Source: Micromonospora sp. C28SCA-DRY-2 (lineage in GTDB: Bacteria; Actinomycetota; Actinomycetes; Mycobacteriales; Micromonosporaceae). Taken from it: DNA of 64,000 nt. Shown here in pieces: positions 32,927-41,233 of the stretch. Under the pieces are notes generated by a model. The model was not told the DNA's origin. It saw nothing but the letters and a program-made list of their open reading frames with translations, and did not search any database. How positions within the stretch are numbered: the stretch's first letter is position 1; each line of letters begins with the position of its first letter. The position numbers and the translations under genes are program-made. The stretch spans positions 744,001 through 808,000 of the forward strand of contig NZ_JAUMKD010000003.1 in the NCBI RefSeq assembly GCF_030519475.1. The letters run 5' to 3'.

Positions 32927-33736
32927 TCACCACGGGTCGTCGCGGCCCAGCTCCCAGCAGGCCACCGCGGTGGCGGCGGCGACGTTGAGCGAGTCGACGC
33001 CGCGGCGCATCGGGATCACCACCCGCACGTCGCTGGCGTCCATCGCGGCCCGGGTCAGCCCGGCGCCCTCCGCGCCGAGCAGCAGCGCGGCGCGGGCCCG
33101 CTGCGCGGCGTCCAGCCGCTGGATCGGCACCGCATCCGGGGCGGGGGTCATCGCCAGCACCGTGAAGCCGGCCGCCCGGACCTGGCCGAGCGCGTCCGGC
33201 CAGGGCTCCAGCCTGGCGTACGGCACCGCGAACACCTCGCCCATGCTGACCCGGACGCTGCGCCGGTAGAGCGGGTCGGCGCAGGACGGTGAGAGCAGCA
33301 CGGCGTCCACCCCGAGCGCGGCCACCGCCCGGAAGATGGCGCCCAGGTTGGTGTGGTTGTTCACGTCCTCGAGGATCACCGCCCGGCGCGCGTTCGCCAG
33401 CACCTCGGCGGCCGACGGCAGCGGCTTGCGCCGGAACGACGCCAGCACCCCGCGGTGCACGTGGAAGCCGGTGGCCCGCTGGAGCACGTCCGGGGTGGCG
33501 GCGTAGACCGGGGCATCCTCGGTGTCCAGGTCGGCGAGCTGGTCCACCCGCTTCGCGTCCACCAGGTACGACCGGGCCGGGTAGCCGGCCCGCAGCGCCC
33601 GGCGCAGCACCAGCTCGCCCTCGGCGATGAACAGCCCGTGCGGCGGCTCCCAGCGGGTGCGCAGCTCGACGTCGGTCAGGGCGCGGTAGTCGGCGATCCG
33701 GTCGTCGTCGGGGTCGGTGATCTGGTGGACGGGCAC
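32927..33736 (-). CDS. SpoU/TrmH-family RNA 2'-O-methyltransferase
   Basis: 269 aa. The N-terminal substrate-binding part HGLFIAEGELVLRRAL is followed by the SPOUT domain with motif 1 EDVNNHTNLGAIFRA, motif 2 LLLGAEGAGL and motif 3 VVIPMRRGVDSLNVAAATAV, which forms the AdoMet-binding knot. It methylates a ribose 2'-OH in rRNA or tRNA; the target is not determinable. The GTG start at 33736 gives the expected family length; an upstream extension is not homologous. Its start lies close to, and divergent from, the ThDP enzyme gene. Confidence 0.88.
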   Translation of the reverse strand: MPVHQITDPDDDRIADYRALTDVELRTRWEPPHGLFIAEGELVLRRALRAGYPARSYLVDAKRVDQLADLDTEDAPVYAATPDVLQRATGFHVHRGVLASFRRKPLPSAAEVLANARRAVILEDVNNHTNLGAIFRAVAALGVDAVLLSPSCADPLYRRSVRVSMGEVFAVPYARLEPWPDALGQVRAAGFTVLAMTPAPDAVPIQRLDAAQRARAALLLGAEGAGLTRAAMDASDVRVVIPMRRGVDSLNVAAATAVACWELGRDDPW

Positions 33737-33866
33737 CCGCCGATTCTGCCGGACCGGTCCGGCGGGGCCGCCGACGCGTCCGGCGAATGCCGAGCGCTGG
33801 TCGTTCTGTCCGGCAAAGATGGGAAATGCCGGGGTAGCGAGGGAACCGAGCGGAGGGACCGGGCAG

Positions 33867-35732
33867 GTGAGCGCAGAGCACAGCGACGGGTGGCGGGGCG
33901 ACGGACGGGTGCCGGCCGAGCCGTGGCCGCTGCCCCGGGACGCCACCGTCGCCGACCACCTCGTGCAACGCCTGGCCTGCTGGGGCGTACGCCGTTACTT
34001 CGGCTACCCGGGCGACGGCATCAACGGGATGACCTCGGCGCTGCAACGCACCGCCGAGCGGGCGCAGTTCATCCAGGTCCGGCACGAGGAGACCGCCGGC
34101 TTCGCCGCGTCGGCGCACGTCAAGTACGGCGGCGGACCGCTGGGCTGCGTCCTGGTGACCAGCGGGCCCGGGGCGATCCACGCGCTCAACGGCCTGTACG
34201 ACGCCAAGCTGGACCACCAGCCGGTGGTCGCCCTGGTCGGCCACACCGCCCTCACCGCCGAGGGCGGCGGCTACTACCAGGAGGTCGACCTGCTAGCCCT
34301 CTACAAGGACGTCGCGGCGGCGTTCCTGGCCCAGCTCGACCACCCCGCGCAGGTCCGTCACCTGGTCGACCGGGCCTGCCGGACGGCCCTGGCCCGCCGC
34401 ACCGTGACCGCCCTGGTCCTCCCCCTCGACGTGCAGGACAAGCCGGCCGTTCCGGAACCGCCGTACGCGCACGGCTACTACCACACCAGCAGCGTGCCGA
34501 GCAGCGGGCCGACCGTGCCGCCGGAGGCCGAGGTACGCCGCGCCGCCGAGGTGCTCGGCGGCGGCGAGCGGGTGGCCATGCTGGTCGGGCAGGGCGCGCT
34601 CGGCGCCGAGAACGAGGTACGCGAGGTGGCCCACCGGCTGGGCGCGGGGGTGGCCACCGCGCTGCTGGGGTTCACCGCTGTCGACCACCGGGAGCCCTGG
34701 GTCACCGGCGCCATCGGCCTGCTCGGCACCCGGCCGAGCTGGGACATGATGCGCGACTGCGACCGGCTGCTGATCGTCGGCAGCAACATGCCGTACTCGG
34801 AGTTCTATCCGCCGCCGGGCAAGGCCCGGGCGGTGCAGATCGACCGGGACGGCACCCAACTGGGGTTGCGCTACCCGACCGAGGTGAACCTGACCGGCGA
34901 CGCCGCCCCCACCCTGCGGGCGCTGCTGCGCGAACTCGGCCCCGGGCCGGCCCCGACCCGCTGGCGGGAGACGATCGCCGCGTCGACCTCGTCGTGGCGG
35001 CAGGCGCAGCGGGACCTGGCCGGGCAGTCCGCCGACCCGGTCAATCCGCAACTGCTGTTCAGCACCCTCAGCGACCGGCTGCCCGACGACGTGCTGCTCG
35101 CGGTCGACTGCGGCACCACCACCGCCTGGTACGCCCGGCACGTCCAGGTCCGCCCCGGCATGCTGGCCAGCCTCTCCGGCACGCTGCTCTCCATGGGCGG
35201 CGCCATGCCGTACGCGCTGGCGGCCAAGTTCGCCCACCCGGACCGCCCGCTGGTGGCCCTGATCGGCGACGGCGCGATGCAGATGAACGGGGTCAACGAG
35301 CTGATCACCGTGGCGAAGTACTGGCGCGGTTGGGCCGACCCGCGGTTCGTGGTGCTGGTGCTGAACAACCGGGACCTCGCCTTCGTCAGCTGGGAGCAGC
35401 GCTCCAGCGAGGGAACGCCGATGTTCCCGGACAGCCAGCAGTTGCCCGACATCGGCTACCACCGCTGGGCCGAGGTGCTGGGGCTCGGCGGCGAGCTGGT
35501 CGACTCCCCCGACCAGGTGCCGGCCGTCTGGGATCGGGTCCTCTCCGCCGACCGGCCCGTGGTGATCAACGCGCTGGTGGACCCGGCCGAGCTGATGCTC
35601 CCACCGCACTTCACCGCCGACCAGGCGCGCAAGACGGCGGCGGCGATGCTGCGCGGCGACACCGACTGGGCCGGGATCGTCCGGCGCGGGCTGCCCGCCA
35701 CGGTCGCCGCCTTCCGCCCGCGCCGCGGCTGA
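33867..35732 (+). CDS. Thiamine-diphosphate-dependent enzyme, pyruvate oxidase/acetolactate synthase-like
   Basis: 621 aa. The N-terminal pyrimidine-binding domain has GVRRYFGYPGDGINGM and VRHEETAGFAASA (catalytic Glu), the central domain contains RLLIVGSNMPYSEF, and the C-terminal ThDP/Mg motif is LIGDGAMQMNGVNEL ... VLNNRDLAF (GDG...NN). It is close to pyruvate oxidase- and decarboxylase-type enzymes, but the substrate is not fixed. GGAGGG nine bases before the GTG sets the start. A damaged 79-base copy of the GDG region lies at 37588-37666. Confidence 0.85.
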   Translation: MSAEHSDGWRGDGRVPAEPWPLPRDATVADHLVQRLACWGVRRYFGYPGDGINGMTSALQRTAERAQFIQVRHEETAGFAASAHVKYGGGPLGCVLVTSGPGAIHALNGLYDAKLDHQPVVALVGHTALTAEGGGYYQEVDLLALYKDVAAAFLAQLDHPAQVRHLVDRACRTALARRTVTALVLPLDVQDKPAVPEPPYAHGYYHTSSVPSSGPTVPPEAEVRRAAEVLGGGERVAMLVGQGALGAENEVREVAHRLGAGVATALLGFTAVDHREPWVTGAIGLLGTRPSWDMMRDCDRLLIVGSNMPYSEFYPPPGKARAVQIDRDGTQLGLRYPTEVNLTGDAAPTLRALLRELGPGPAPTRWRETIAASTSSWRQAQRDLAGQSADPVNPQLLFSTLSDRLPDDVLLAVDCGTTTAWYARHVQVRPGMLASLSGTLLSMGGAMPYALAAKFAHPDRPLVALIGDGAMQMNGVNELITVAKYWRGWADPRFVVLVLNNRDLAFVSWEQRSSEGTPMFPDSQQLPDIGYHRWAEVLGLGGELVDSPDQVPAVWDRVLSADRPVVINALVDPAELMLPPHFTADQARKTAAAMLRGDTDWAGIVRRGLPATVAAFRPRRG

Positions 35733-35737
35733 CCGCC

Positions 35738-35786
35738 GGGCAGGTCCCGTCCCGGCCGAGGACGTCGGCCCGGACGGGGCCTGCCC
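35738..35786. terminator. Hairpin after the ThDP enzyme gene
   Basis: GGGCAGGTCCCGTCC (35738-35752) pairs with GGACGGGGCCTGCCC (35772-35786) at 14 of 15 positions. It begins five bases after the stop codon and lies before the end of the convergent SMR gene. It is a likely terminator without a U-tract. Confidence 0.65.
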
Positions 35787-35819
35787 GCCGGCTTGAGCCA
35801 GCCCGCGTCCGGAGAGGTG

Positions 35820-36209
35820 TCAGAGACCCGCCGCGGTCTTCTTCACTTCGAACCTGGGGCTGTCAGCGAGCTTGAGCCAGACGACTCCTGCGATGATCAC
35901 AGCCAGCCAGAACGCCCGGGGCAGCGTGAGTGACTCGTCGAAGAACACCGGGCCGAGGACGGCGGCGCCGACGGCGCCGATGCCCGCCCAGACGGCGTAG
36001 CCGATCCCGACGTCGATGTTTCGCAGGGCGACGCTGAGGCAGAAGAGCGTCAGGAGGAAGAACACGGCGGCGGAGATGGACCAGCTCAGGACGGTGAATC
36101 CCGCACTGCCTCCGACGCTGAGCGCATAGCCGACCTCGAAGGCCCCGGCCAGGAGAAGCACCAGCCAGGCACCGGCCCTGGTGTTGTGCTTCGCAACCGT
36201 CGCAGTCAT
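35820..36209 (-). CDS. SMR-family multidrug efflux subunit (second of pair)
   Basis: 129 aa and four membrane helices. The first helix carries the essential Glu in LLLAGAFEVGYALS, and VGIGYAVWAGIGAVGA is the SMR helix-3 signature. The C-terminal extension SPRFEVKKTAAGL is longer than in single-gene SMR proteins. AAAGGA eight bases before the ATG sets the start. With the neighbouring 106-aa SMR protein it likely forms a heterodimeric exporter of cationic compounds, as in EbrAB/YkkCD-type pairs. Expression is probably controlled by the MarR regulator upstream. Confidence 0.88.
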   Translation of the reverse strand: MTATVAKHNTRAGAWLVLLLAGAFEVGYALSVGGSAGFTVLSWSISAAVFFLLTLFCLSVALRNIDVGIGYAVWAGIGAVGAAVLGPVFFDESLTLPRAFWLAVIIAGVVWLKLADSPRFEVKKTAAGL

Positions 36210-36274
36210 GGGGTTGGTCCTTTCGTCATGGCGGGAGTGAGGGGAGATCAGGTTGGGTGTGGTCCGATGGTCGG

Positions 36275-36595
36275 TCACGCTGCCCCAGTCAGCTGCAGCC
36301 CGACGACGCCGGCGATGACGACGAGGATGCCGAGGAGCTTCTTCCCGTTCAGGCGCTGCCCGAGGAACAGCGCGCCGACGACGACGATCCCGACGCCGGC
36401 GACCGAGGTCCAGAGCGCATAACCGACGCCGACATCGAACGTCAGGAGCGCCAGACTGAGGAAGAAGGTCGCGATCCCGCCACTGACCAGGGTCGCGACC
36501 GTCCACCGCGGGTGGGTGAACCCCTTCGCCTTGCTTGCCGCGAAGGCCACCGCGATCTCGAAGATCACGGCGAAACCCAGGTAGAGCCAGTTCAT
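36275..36595 (-). CDS. SMR-family multidrug efflux subunit (first of pair)
   Basis: 106 aa and four helices. MNWLYLGFAVIFEIAVAFAA contains the helix-1 Glu, and VGVGYALWTSVAGVGIVVVG matches the SMR signature. AAAGGA precedes the ATG. It is followed after 65 bases by the second SMR gene, and the pair probably assembles as a heterodimer. A perfect palindrome at 36710-36723, about 115 bases upstream, is the likely regulator site. Confidence 0.9.
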   Translation of the reverse strand: MNWLYLGFAVIFEIAVAFAASKAKGFTHPRWTVATLVSGGIATFFLSLALLTFDVGVGYALWTSVAGVGIVVVGALFLGQRLNGKKLLGILVVIAGVVGLQLTGAA

Positions 36596-36709
36596 GGTGT
36601 TCCTTTCAGGTCCGTTGACGAGGTAGATGGCTGTGCGTGCGGTCGCGCCCGGGCGAGCGGACGCACATGGAACGGTTCCAACATCCCGGCGAGCGGCTCG
36701 GATGAAAGC

Positions 36710-36723
36710 TGCATGTACATGCA
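36710..36723. promoter_or_regulatory. Perfect palindrome TGCATGTACATGCA, candidate MarR operator for the SMR pair
   Basis: This 14-base perfect palindrome lies in an AT-rich stretch between the MarR gene end and the SMR operon start. The core TACATGCAT recurs, inverted, at 37244-37260 over the MarR start. Two copies flanking the regulator gene fit control of efflux genes and self-control by one MarR protein. Confidence 0.6.
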
Positions 36724-36770
36724 TATAAACGAGCCCAGCTTGGGCCTGAGTCGCGCCTCCGGGGCGTTCG

Positions 36771-37250
36771 CTAGGGGGAGACCAGGTTGCCGATGCCGGC
36801 CAGGGCTCGGCCGACCTGGCTCGCGTCGAGCTGCGGATAGTGGGCCGCCACGGCGCCGAGGAGCTCGTGAACCCGCTCCTCGTACGAGTCGCGGACCTGC
36901 CGGACCAGGGTCTCCCCCTGCTCGGTGATGACCGCGTAGACGCCACGCCGATCGTCCGGGCAGAGGTCGCGGCGAGCCAGGTCCTTCGCTTCCAAGCGAC
37001 TCACCAGTCGGGTCACGGAGCTTTGGTTCAGGCCGACCCGCTGGGCAAGGTCGTTGACGCGCAACTCCTTGTCGGCAGCCTGGGCGAGGTGCTCCAGTGC
37101 CCGATACTCCGTCAACCCGATGCTGTAGGCATCCATGAGCCACTTGCCCAGGCTCGCGTCCACTGCCGACACGAACATGGCGACCTGGGACCACGCCGAA
37201 CCGAGGTGGCCCCCAGGTCCAGAACCCGAGCTAAATGAATGCCTGTGCAT
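36771..37250 (-). CDS. MarR-family regulator of the SMR efflux genes
   Basis: 159 aa from the ATG at 37250, or 135 aa from an ATG at 37178 (MFVSAVDASL). A MarR winged helix is seen in LRVNDLAQRVGLNQSSVTRLVSRLEAKDL and a wing CPDDRRGVYAVITEQG. The 37250 start lies inside the candidate operator and has no ribosome site, so the shorter start or a leaderless message is possible. It is encoded directly upstream of the SMR pair and probably represses it. Confidence 0.82.
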   Translation of the reverse strand: MHRHSFSSGSGPGGHLGSAWSQVAMFVSAVDASLGKWLMDAYSIGLTEYRALEHLAQAADKELRVNDLAQRVGLNQSSVTRLVSRLEAKDLARRDLCPDDRRGVYAVITEQGETLVRQVRDSYEERVHELLGAVAAHYPQLDASQVGRALAGIGNLVSP

Positions 37251-37260
37251 GCATGTAAAT
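37244..37260. promoter_or_regulatory. Second copy of the TGCATGCATGTA element over the MarR start
   Basis: TGTGCATGCATGTAAAT contains the inverted TACATGCAT core shared with 36710-36723. It covers the upstream start codon of the MarR gene, as expected for autoregulation. Confidence 0.5.
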
Positions 37261-37712
37261 TACCATGATCCTCCGCAGCGTCAAGATTGCCGCCGTCACC
37301 CGCCGCGTGACGACCATCGCTCTGACGGACGGCGCGGCGACCGGGCCGGCCGGCGGGCCCGCGCGAGGTGCGCGAGCTTTCCCCGGCCGGACCCGGTGTG
37401 CTTCCTAGCGGTTTCACCCGGCAGCGCCTGTTCGCCGGCGGGATCGACATCGAGGAGGTGGACGACCGCGCCATGGGACGCGGGTTACCGGACGCTGCCG
37501 GAGCTCGACGCCTTCTCCGTCGTCCCCGCCGACGGCGAGCCGAGCCGAGGTTGCCGCCGTCCCGGACCGCACGGCTCACCTCGCGCCCCCCGGACCGCCC
37601 GCTGGTGGCCCTGATCGGCGACGGCGGCAGATGAACGGGGTCAACCGAACTGATCACCGTGGCCGACCACGGGCCGGCGCCCGGTCCTCCCGGCCTCGTC
37701 ACACCCGCCCGG
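37261..37712. other. Gene-free stretch with degenerate coding remnants
   Basis: About 450 bases without an intact gene. One frame reads QRLFAGGIDIEEVDDRAMGRG and a shifted frame continues YRTLPELDAFSVVPADGE, suggesting an unidentified broken gene at about 37420-37540. This is followed by a damaged fragment of the ThDP enzyme gene (37588-37666). It looks like a recombination scar. Confidence 0.5.
37588..37666 (+). repeat. Damaged partial copy of the ThDP enzyme gene
   Basis: The sequence from CCGGACCGCCCGCTGGTGGC through GATGAACGGGGTCAAC to CTGATCACCGTGGC is nearly identical to 35239-35315 inside the ThDP enzyme gene. It has a 5-base loss in the GDGAMQ codons and a one-base insertion. It lies in the same orientation 2.3 kb from its source and cannot encode a functional product. 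Confidence 0.8.
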
Positions 37713-38144
37713 TCACGACGACCCGCCGCGCAGCCGGCCAGCGTGCCGGATCTGGTTGTCCAGCGCGTGGCGCAGGAAGCGCTCGACCAGTTCCAGTTCG
37801 GCACCGGTGAACCGGCGCAGTTCGGCCCGGGCGTCGTCCACGATCGGACCCCATATCTCGGTGCTGAGCCGTTCGGCCTGCTCGGTCAGATGGACGAGGA
37901 CGCGCCGCCGGTCCGCGGCGTCCCGGACCCGCCGAGCCAGTCCGGCGCGCTCCAGCCGGTCGATGGCCGTCGTGGTGGCGCCTCCGGTCAGCCCGGCGGC
38001 GACGGCCAGCTCGCTGGCGGTCAACGCCCCGCGCGCACTCAACCGGCTGAGACACCGCAAGTCCGTGCGGTTGATGCCGAGGCGCCGCGCCGCCAGCTCG
38101 TCGACGAGATCCGTGGCGTCCTGGAGTTCCTGCACCGCGCTCAT
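37713..38144 (-). CDS. MarR-family transcriptional regulator
   Basis: 143 aa from ATG 38144; a GTG immediately before it (38147) with AGGA eight bases upstream is equally likely. The winged helix reads LTASELAVAAGLTGGATTTAIDRLERAGL with wing RDAADRRRVLVHLT. Dimerisation helices flank it. It is divergent from a GNAT gene, and the palindrome at 38173-38189 between them is the likely shared operator. The inducer is unknown. Confidence 0.85.
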   Translation of the reverse strand: MSAVQELQDATDLVDELAARRLGINRTDLRCLSRLSARGALTASELAVAAGLTGGATTTAIDRLERAGLARRVRDAADRRRVLVHLTEQAERLSTEIWGPIVDDARAELRRFTGAELELVERFLRHALDNQIRHAGRLRGGSS

Positions 38145-38172
38145 CACGCTGCGGATCCTGGTTTCCTTTGAC

Positions 38173-38189
38173 AATCTAATCCTTAGATT
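38173..38189. promoter_or_regulatory. Palindrome AATCTAA-TCC-TTAGATT, candidate MarR operator
   Basis: Perfect 7-base arms with a 3-base centre lie between the divergent MarR and GNAT genes. The sequence is strikingly AT-rich for this genome and has the ATCTAA/TTAGAT shape typical of MarR operators. It overlaps an in-frame TTG at 38174, arguing against that longer MarR start. Confidence 0.7.
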
Positions 38190-38234
38190 ATTAAAGTATC
38201 TGCCTGTCCGTGCCTATCGACCCAGGAGGCGATC

Positions 38235-38789
38235 GTGCCAGACGGTCAGATCAATCGGCGCCAGGCAACGACCGACGACACCGCGGCCCTGCTGTCGCTC
38301 ATGGACTCGGTCCTCGAGTGGCTGGTGGCCCGTGGCCGGCCGGAACAGTGGGGCACGATCCCCTTCTCCCGGCTTCCGGGCTTCCCCGAGCGGCTCGCCG
38401 ACTGGGTGTCCCAGGGCGTGGTCACCATGGCGGAGCGCGACGGCAGGTGTGTGGGCCTCCTCGCCATGGCACCGACCGTTCCGCAGCGGATCCCCCCGGG
38501 GCTGGTTCCCGAGGGGTCGATGTTCGTGTACACCGTCCTGTCGAGTCGCGGCCCGGACGGCCGCGGCGTCGGCAGCACGCTCCTGGCGGAGGCGGAGCGC
38601 CGGGCCCGGGCCGGGCGGGCCCCCGCCCTGGCTCTCGACCACTGGGCGGGGAGTCCGGAACTGGCCCGCGTCTACGAACAGCACGGGTACGTCGCGGTGG
38701 CCGAGTACGACGACGCGCAGGGCAGCACCCGCAACATCGTCCGGGTGCGCCGCCTCTCGGCCACGGGCTCCGGCGGCCCGGCCAGCTGA
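38235..38789 (+). CDS. GNAT-family N-acetyltransferase
   Basis: 184 aa. The acetyl-CoA site is SSRGPDGRGVGSTLLAEAER (the R/QxxGxG/A loop), preceded by MFVYTVLSSR and followed by LALDHWAGSPELARVYEQHGY, the late GNAT strand. GGAGG precedes the GTG at 38235 by 6 bases. It is divergent from, and probably controlled by, the MarR gene. The acceptor is unknown. Confidence 0.85.
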   Translation: MPDGQINRRQATTDDTAALLSLMDSVLEWLVARGRPEQWGTIPFSRLPGFPERLADWVSQGVVTMAERDGRCVGLLAMAPTVPQRIPPGLVPEGSMFVYTVLSSRGPDGRGVGSTLLAEAERRARAGRAPALALDHWAGSPELARVYEQHGYVAVAEYDDAQGSTRNIVRVRRLSATGSGGPAS

Positions 38790-38812
38790 CCGGGCCGCCG
38801 GACGGCCCGCGG

Positions 38813-41023
38813 TCAGCCTCGGCGGTCGAGCCAGCGGCGCAGGTCGGCCAGCGGGTCGTCGTCGGCGGGGCGCCGCTCGTCGGACGGCTCCCGGACGACC
38901 GGGGGCCGCTCGACCGGGCGGCGCGGGTCGCCCACCAGGTCCCGGCTGGGCGCGGTAAACGCCTGCTCCGGCTTGCCGTCCACGGCGGTGGCGATCACCC
39001 GGGCGACCGCCTCGATCACCCGTGCCTGCACCGCCGAGCCCACCGAGTCGGTCGGGTCGTCCGGGTTCGCGGCGATGCCGGCGACCGCGACCTGCGGGGT
39101 GAACCCGACGAACGTCTCGGTGGCGTTCCGCTCCGAGCTACCGGTCTTCCCGGCCACCGGGCGGCCGTCGAGGATCCGGTTCACCGCGGTGGCCGTACCG
39201 CCGTTGCACTGCCCGTACGGCGACTGCTGGCCGACCGGGCAACGCGCGGCGTCGGTGGCGGCCCGGGCCACGTCGGCGTCCAGCACCCGCTTGCAGGAGG
39301 GGTCGCCGACCGGCACCCGCTCGCCGTCCGGCGCGGTCACCGAGACCACCGGCAGCGGCGCGCACCAGGTGCCCTCCGCCGCGACCGTGGCGTACGCGTT
39401 GGCCAGGTCGAGCGGGGTGGTGGCGGCCACGCCGAGGGTGAACGAACCCCAGTCCTCGGCGTGCTCGCGGGCGAGTTCGGCGTCGGCGTCGGCCCGGAAG
39501 GTGATGCCGAGCCGCTGTGCCATCTGCACCACCTTCTCCGGCCCGACCTGCTCGGCCAGCCACACGAAGTAGGTGTTCACCGAACGGCCGAAACCGTCCC
39601 ACATCATCCGGTAGCCGTCCATCCACTCGGGGTTGGCGTTGGCCGGGCACCACCGGCCGTCGCAGCTCCCCTCGCCCTCGGCGGCGTACCGGGTGGGCAG
39701 CCGGCTGGGCGCGTCGAAACCGGTGGCCAGCGGCTTGCCGGCCTCCAGCGCGGCCAGCATGGTGAACAGCTTGAACGTCGAGCCGGCCTGGTAGCCGTCG
39801 ACGCTGTCGCCGCCGGAGATCAGCGGGTTGACGGTGTTCGGGCGGTTGGCCTGCCCGTCCGGGTTGGCGTCGAGGCTGTAGTGCCGGTTGACCGCCATCG
39901 CCAGCACCCGGCCGGTGCCCGGCTCGACCGCGGCGATCGGCACGGCCCGCTTGTTGCCGTACCCGTAGATCCGGGTGGCCTCCCGCTGGGCGGTGGCCTG
40001 CACCCGCGGGTCCAGCGAGGTCACCACGGTGTAGCCGCCGCGGCGCAACGCCTGCTCGCGCTCCTCGACCGTGGCGCCGAACTCGGGCTGGGCCAGCCAC
40101 CACTGCCGCAGGTAGTCGCAGAAGAAGCCCCAGTCGTCGCGCCCCTGCGCGACCGCGGTGCAGCCGTTCGGCTGCGCGGTCGGGCGCAGGGTGAGCCTCT
40201 CGGCCTTGGCCTGCGCCGCCTGCTCGGCGGTGATCGCCCCGGTCTCGACCATCGAGTCGAGCACGTACGCCCGCCGCTCCAGCGCGGCCTCGGCGTCCCC
40301 GTCGATCGGGCTGTACGCCTCCGGCGACTGCACCAGGCCGGCGAGCAGGGCTGCCTCGGCGAGGGTGAGGTCGGCCGGGGACTTGGCGAAGTAGCGCTGG
40401 CTGGCCGCCGCGACGCCGTACGCCCCGGAACCGAAGTACGCGATGTTCAGGTAGCGGTTGAGGATCTCGTCCTTGCTGAGCTGCTCCTCCAGCGCGCCCG
40501 CGTACCGGATCTCCTGGAGCTTGCGCCCGACGGTCTGCTCGGTGGCCGCGGCGCGCTCCTCGGCGGTCCGGCTCGGGTCGGTCTTGAGCACGTTCCGGAC
40601 GTACTGCATGGTCAGCGTGGAGCCGCCCTGCTCGGTGCCGCCGCCGGAGACGTTCGCCACCAGCGCCCGGAACAGCCCGCGCAGGTCCGCGCCGCCGTGC
40701 GAGTAGAACCGCCGGTCCTCGGCCGCCACGATCGCCTGCCGCATCACCGGAGCGATCTCGGAGAGCGGGACGTCGCTGCGGTTCACGTCGTAGAACGTGG
40801 TGATCAGCGTCTTGCCGTCGTTGGCGTAGAGGTAGGAGCGCTGCGGCGTGGCCGGGGTGCGCAGCGCCTCCGGCAGCGCGGCGTACGACCCGAGCGCCGC
40901 CTTGGCGGCGAACCCGAACAGCAGGTTCCCCGGCAGCGCGGCGACCGCGAGGACGAGACCGGCGAGCACGCCGGCGAGCAGCACGGTGAACAGCCGCGAC
41001 AGCGGCGAGCGGGGCGGGGCCAT
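38813..41023 (-). CDS. Bifunctional class A penicillin-binding protein
   Basis: 736 aa. One N-terminal membrane anchor (about residues 9-33) is followed by the GT51 glycosyltransferase domain with AAEDRRFYSHGG (catalytic Glu) and GGSTLTMQYVRN, and the transpeptidase domain with GSTFKLFTML (catalytic Ser, SxxK), GRSVNTYF (SxN) and VAGKTGSSERN (KTG). It polymerises and cross-links peptidoglycan outside the membrane. A short Pro/Arg-rich tail follows. The start MAPPRSPLSR has GGGGACC upstream; a version ten codons longer is less likely. Confidence 0.93.
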   Translation of the reverse strand: MAPPRSPLSRLFTVLLAGVLAGLVLAVAALPGNLLFGFAAKAALGSYAALPEALRTPATPQRSYLYANDGKTLITTFYDVNRSDVPLSEIAPVMRQAIVAAEDRRFYSHGGADLRGLFRALVANVSGGGTEQGGSTLTMQYVRNVLKTDPSRTAEERAAATEQTVGRKLQEIRYAGALEEQLSKDEILNRYLNIAYFGSGAYGVAAASQRYFAKSPADLTLAEAALLAGLVQSPEAYSPIDGDAEAALERRAYVLDSMVETGAITAEQAAQAKAERLTLRPTAQPNGCTAVAQGRDDWGFFCDYLRQWWLAQPEFGATVEEREQALRRGGYTVVTSLDPRVQATAQREATRIYGYGNKRAVPIAAVEPGTGRVLAMAVNRHYSLDANPDGQANRPNTVNPLISGGDSVDGYQAGSTFKLFTMLAALEAGKPLATGFDAPSRLPTRYAAEGEGSCDGRWCPANANPEWMDGYRMMWDGFGRSVNTYFVWLAEQVGPEKVVQMAQRLGITFRADADAELAREHAEDWGSFTLGVAATTPLDLANAYATVAAEGTWCAPLPVVSVTAPDGERVPVGDPSCKRVLDADVARAATDAARCPVGQQSPYGQCNGGTATAVNRILDGRPVAGKTGSSERNATETFVGFTPQVAVAGIAANPDDPTDSVGSAVQARVIEAVARVIATAVDGKPEQAFTAPSRDLVGDPRRPVERPPVVREPSDERRPADDDPLADLRRWLDRRG

Positions 41024-41141
41024 GGTCCCCAGAATTACCGCGAATGCCACCAACCGGCCACCCCACTCCCCCCTTTGTCAGCCACCTCACCACCCCCACT
41101 CCCGCCCCTCCCACCCCCCCCCACCCCCGCCCGCACCCGGT

Positions 41142-41195
41142 TGATCATGAGGTTGGCGGCGAGGTGGATCTCCACTGCCGCCAACCTCATGATCA
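41142..41195. repeat. Perfect palindrome, TGATCATGA family (copy 2)
   Basis: TGATCATGAGGTTGGCGGC (41142-41160) and its exact complement GCCGCCAACCTCATGATCA (41177-41195) flank a loop that itself contains GTGGA-TC-TCCAC, giving an almost continuous 27-pair stem. The outer part matches the palindrome at 30484-30540. A C-rich strand (CCCACCCCC runs) precedes it at 41060-41130. Confidence 0.85.
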
Positions 41196-41233
41196 CCAGC
41201 GGCGACGGGGTGGAGTGGGTGGAATCAGGTGAA

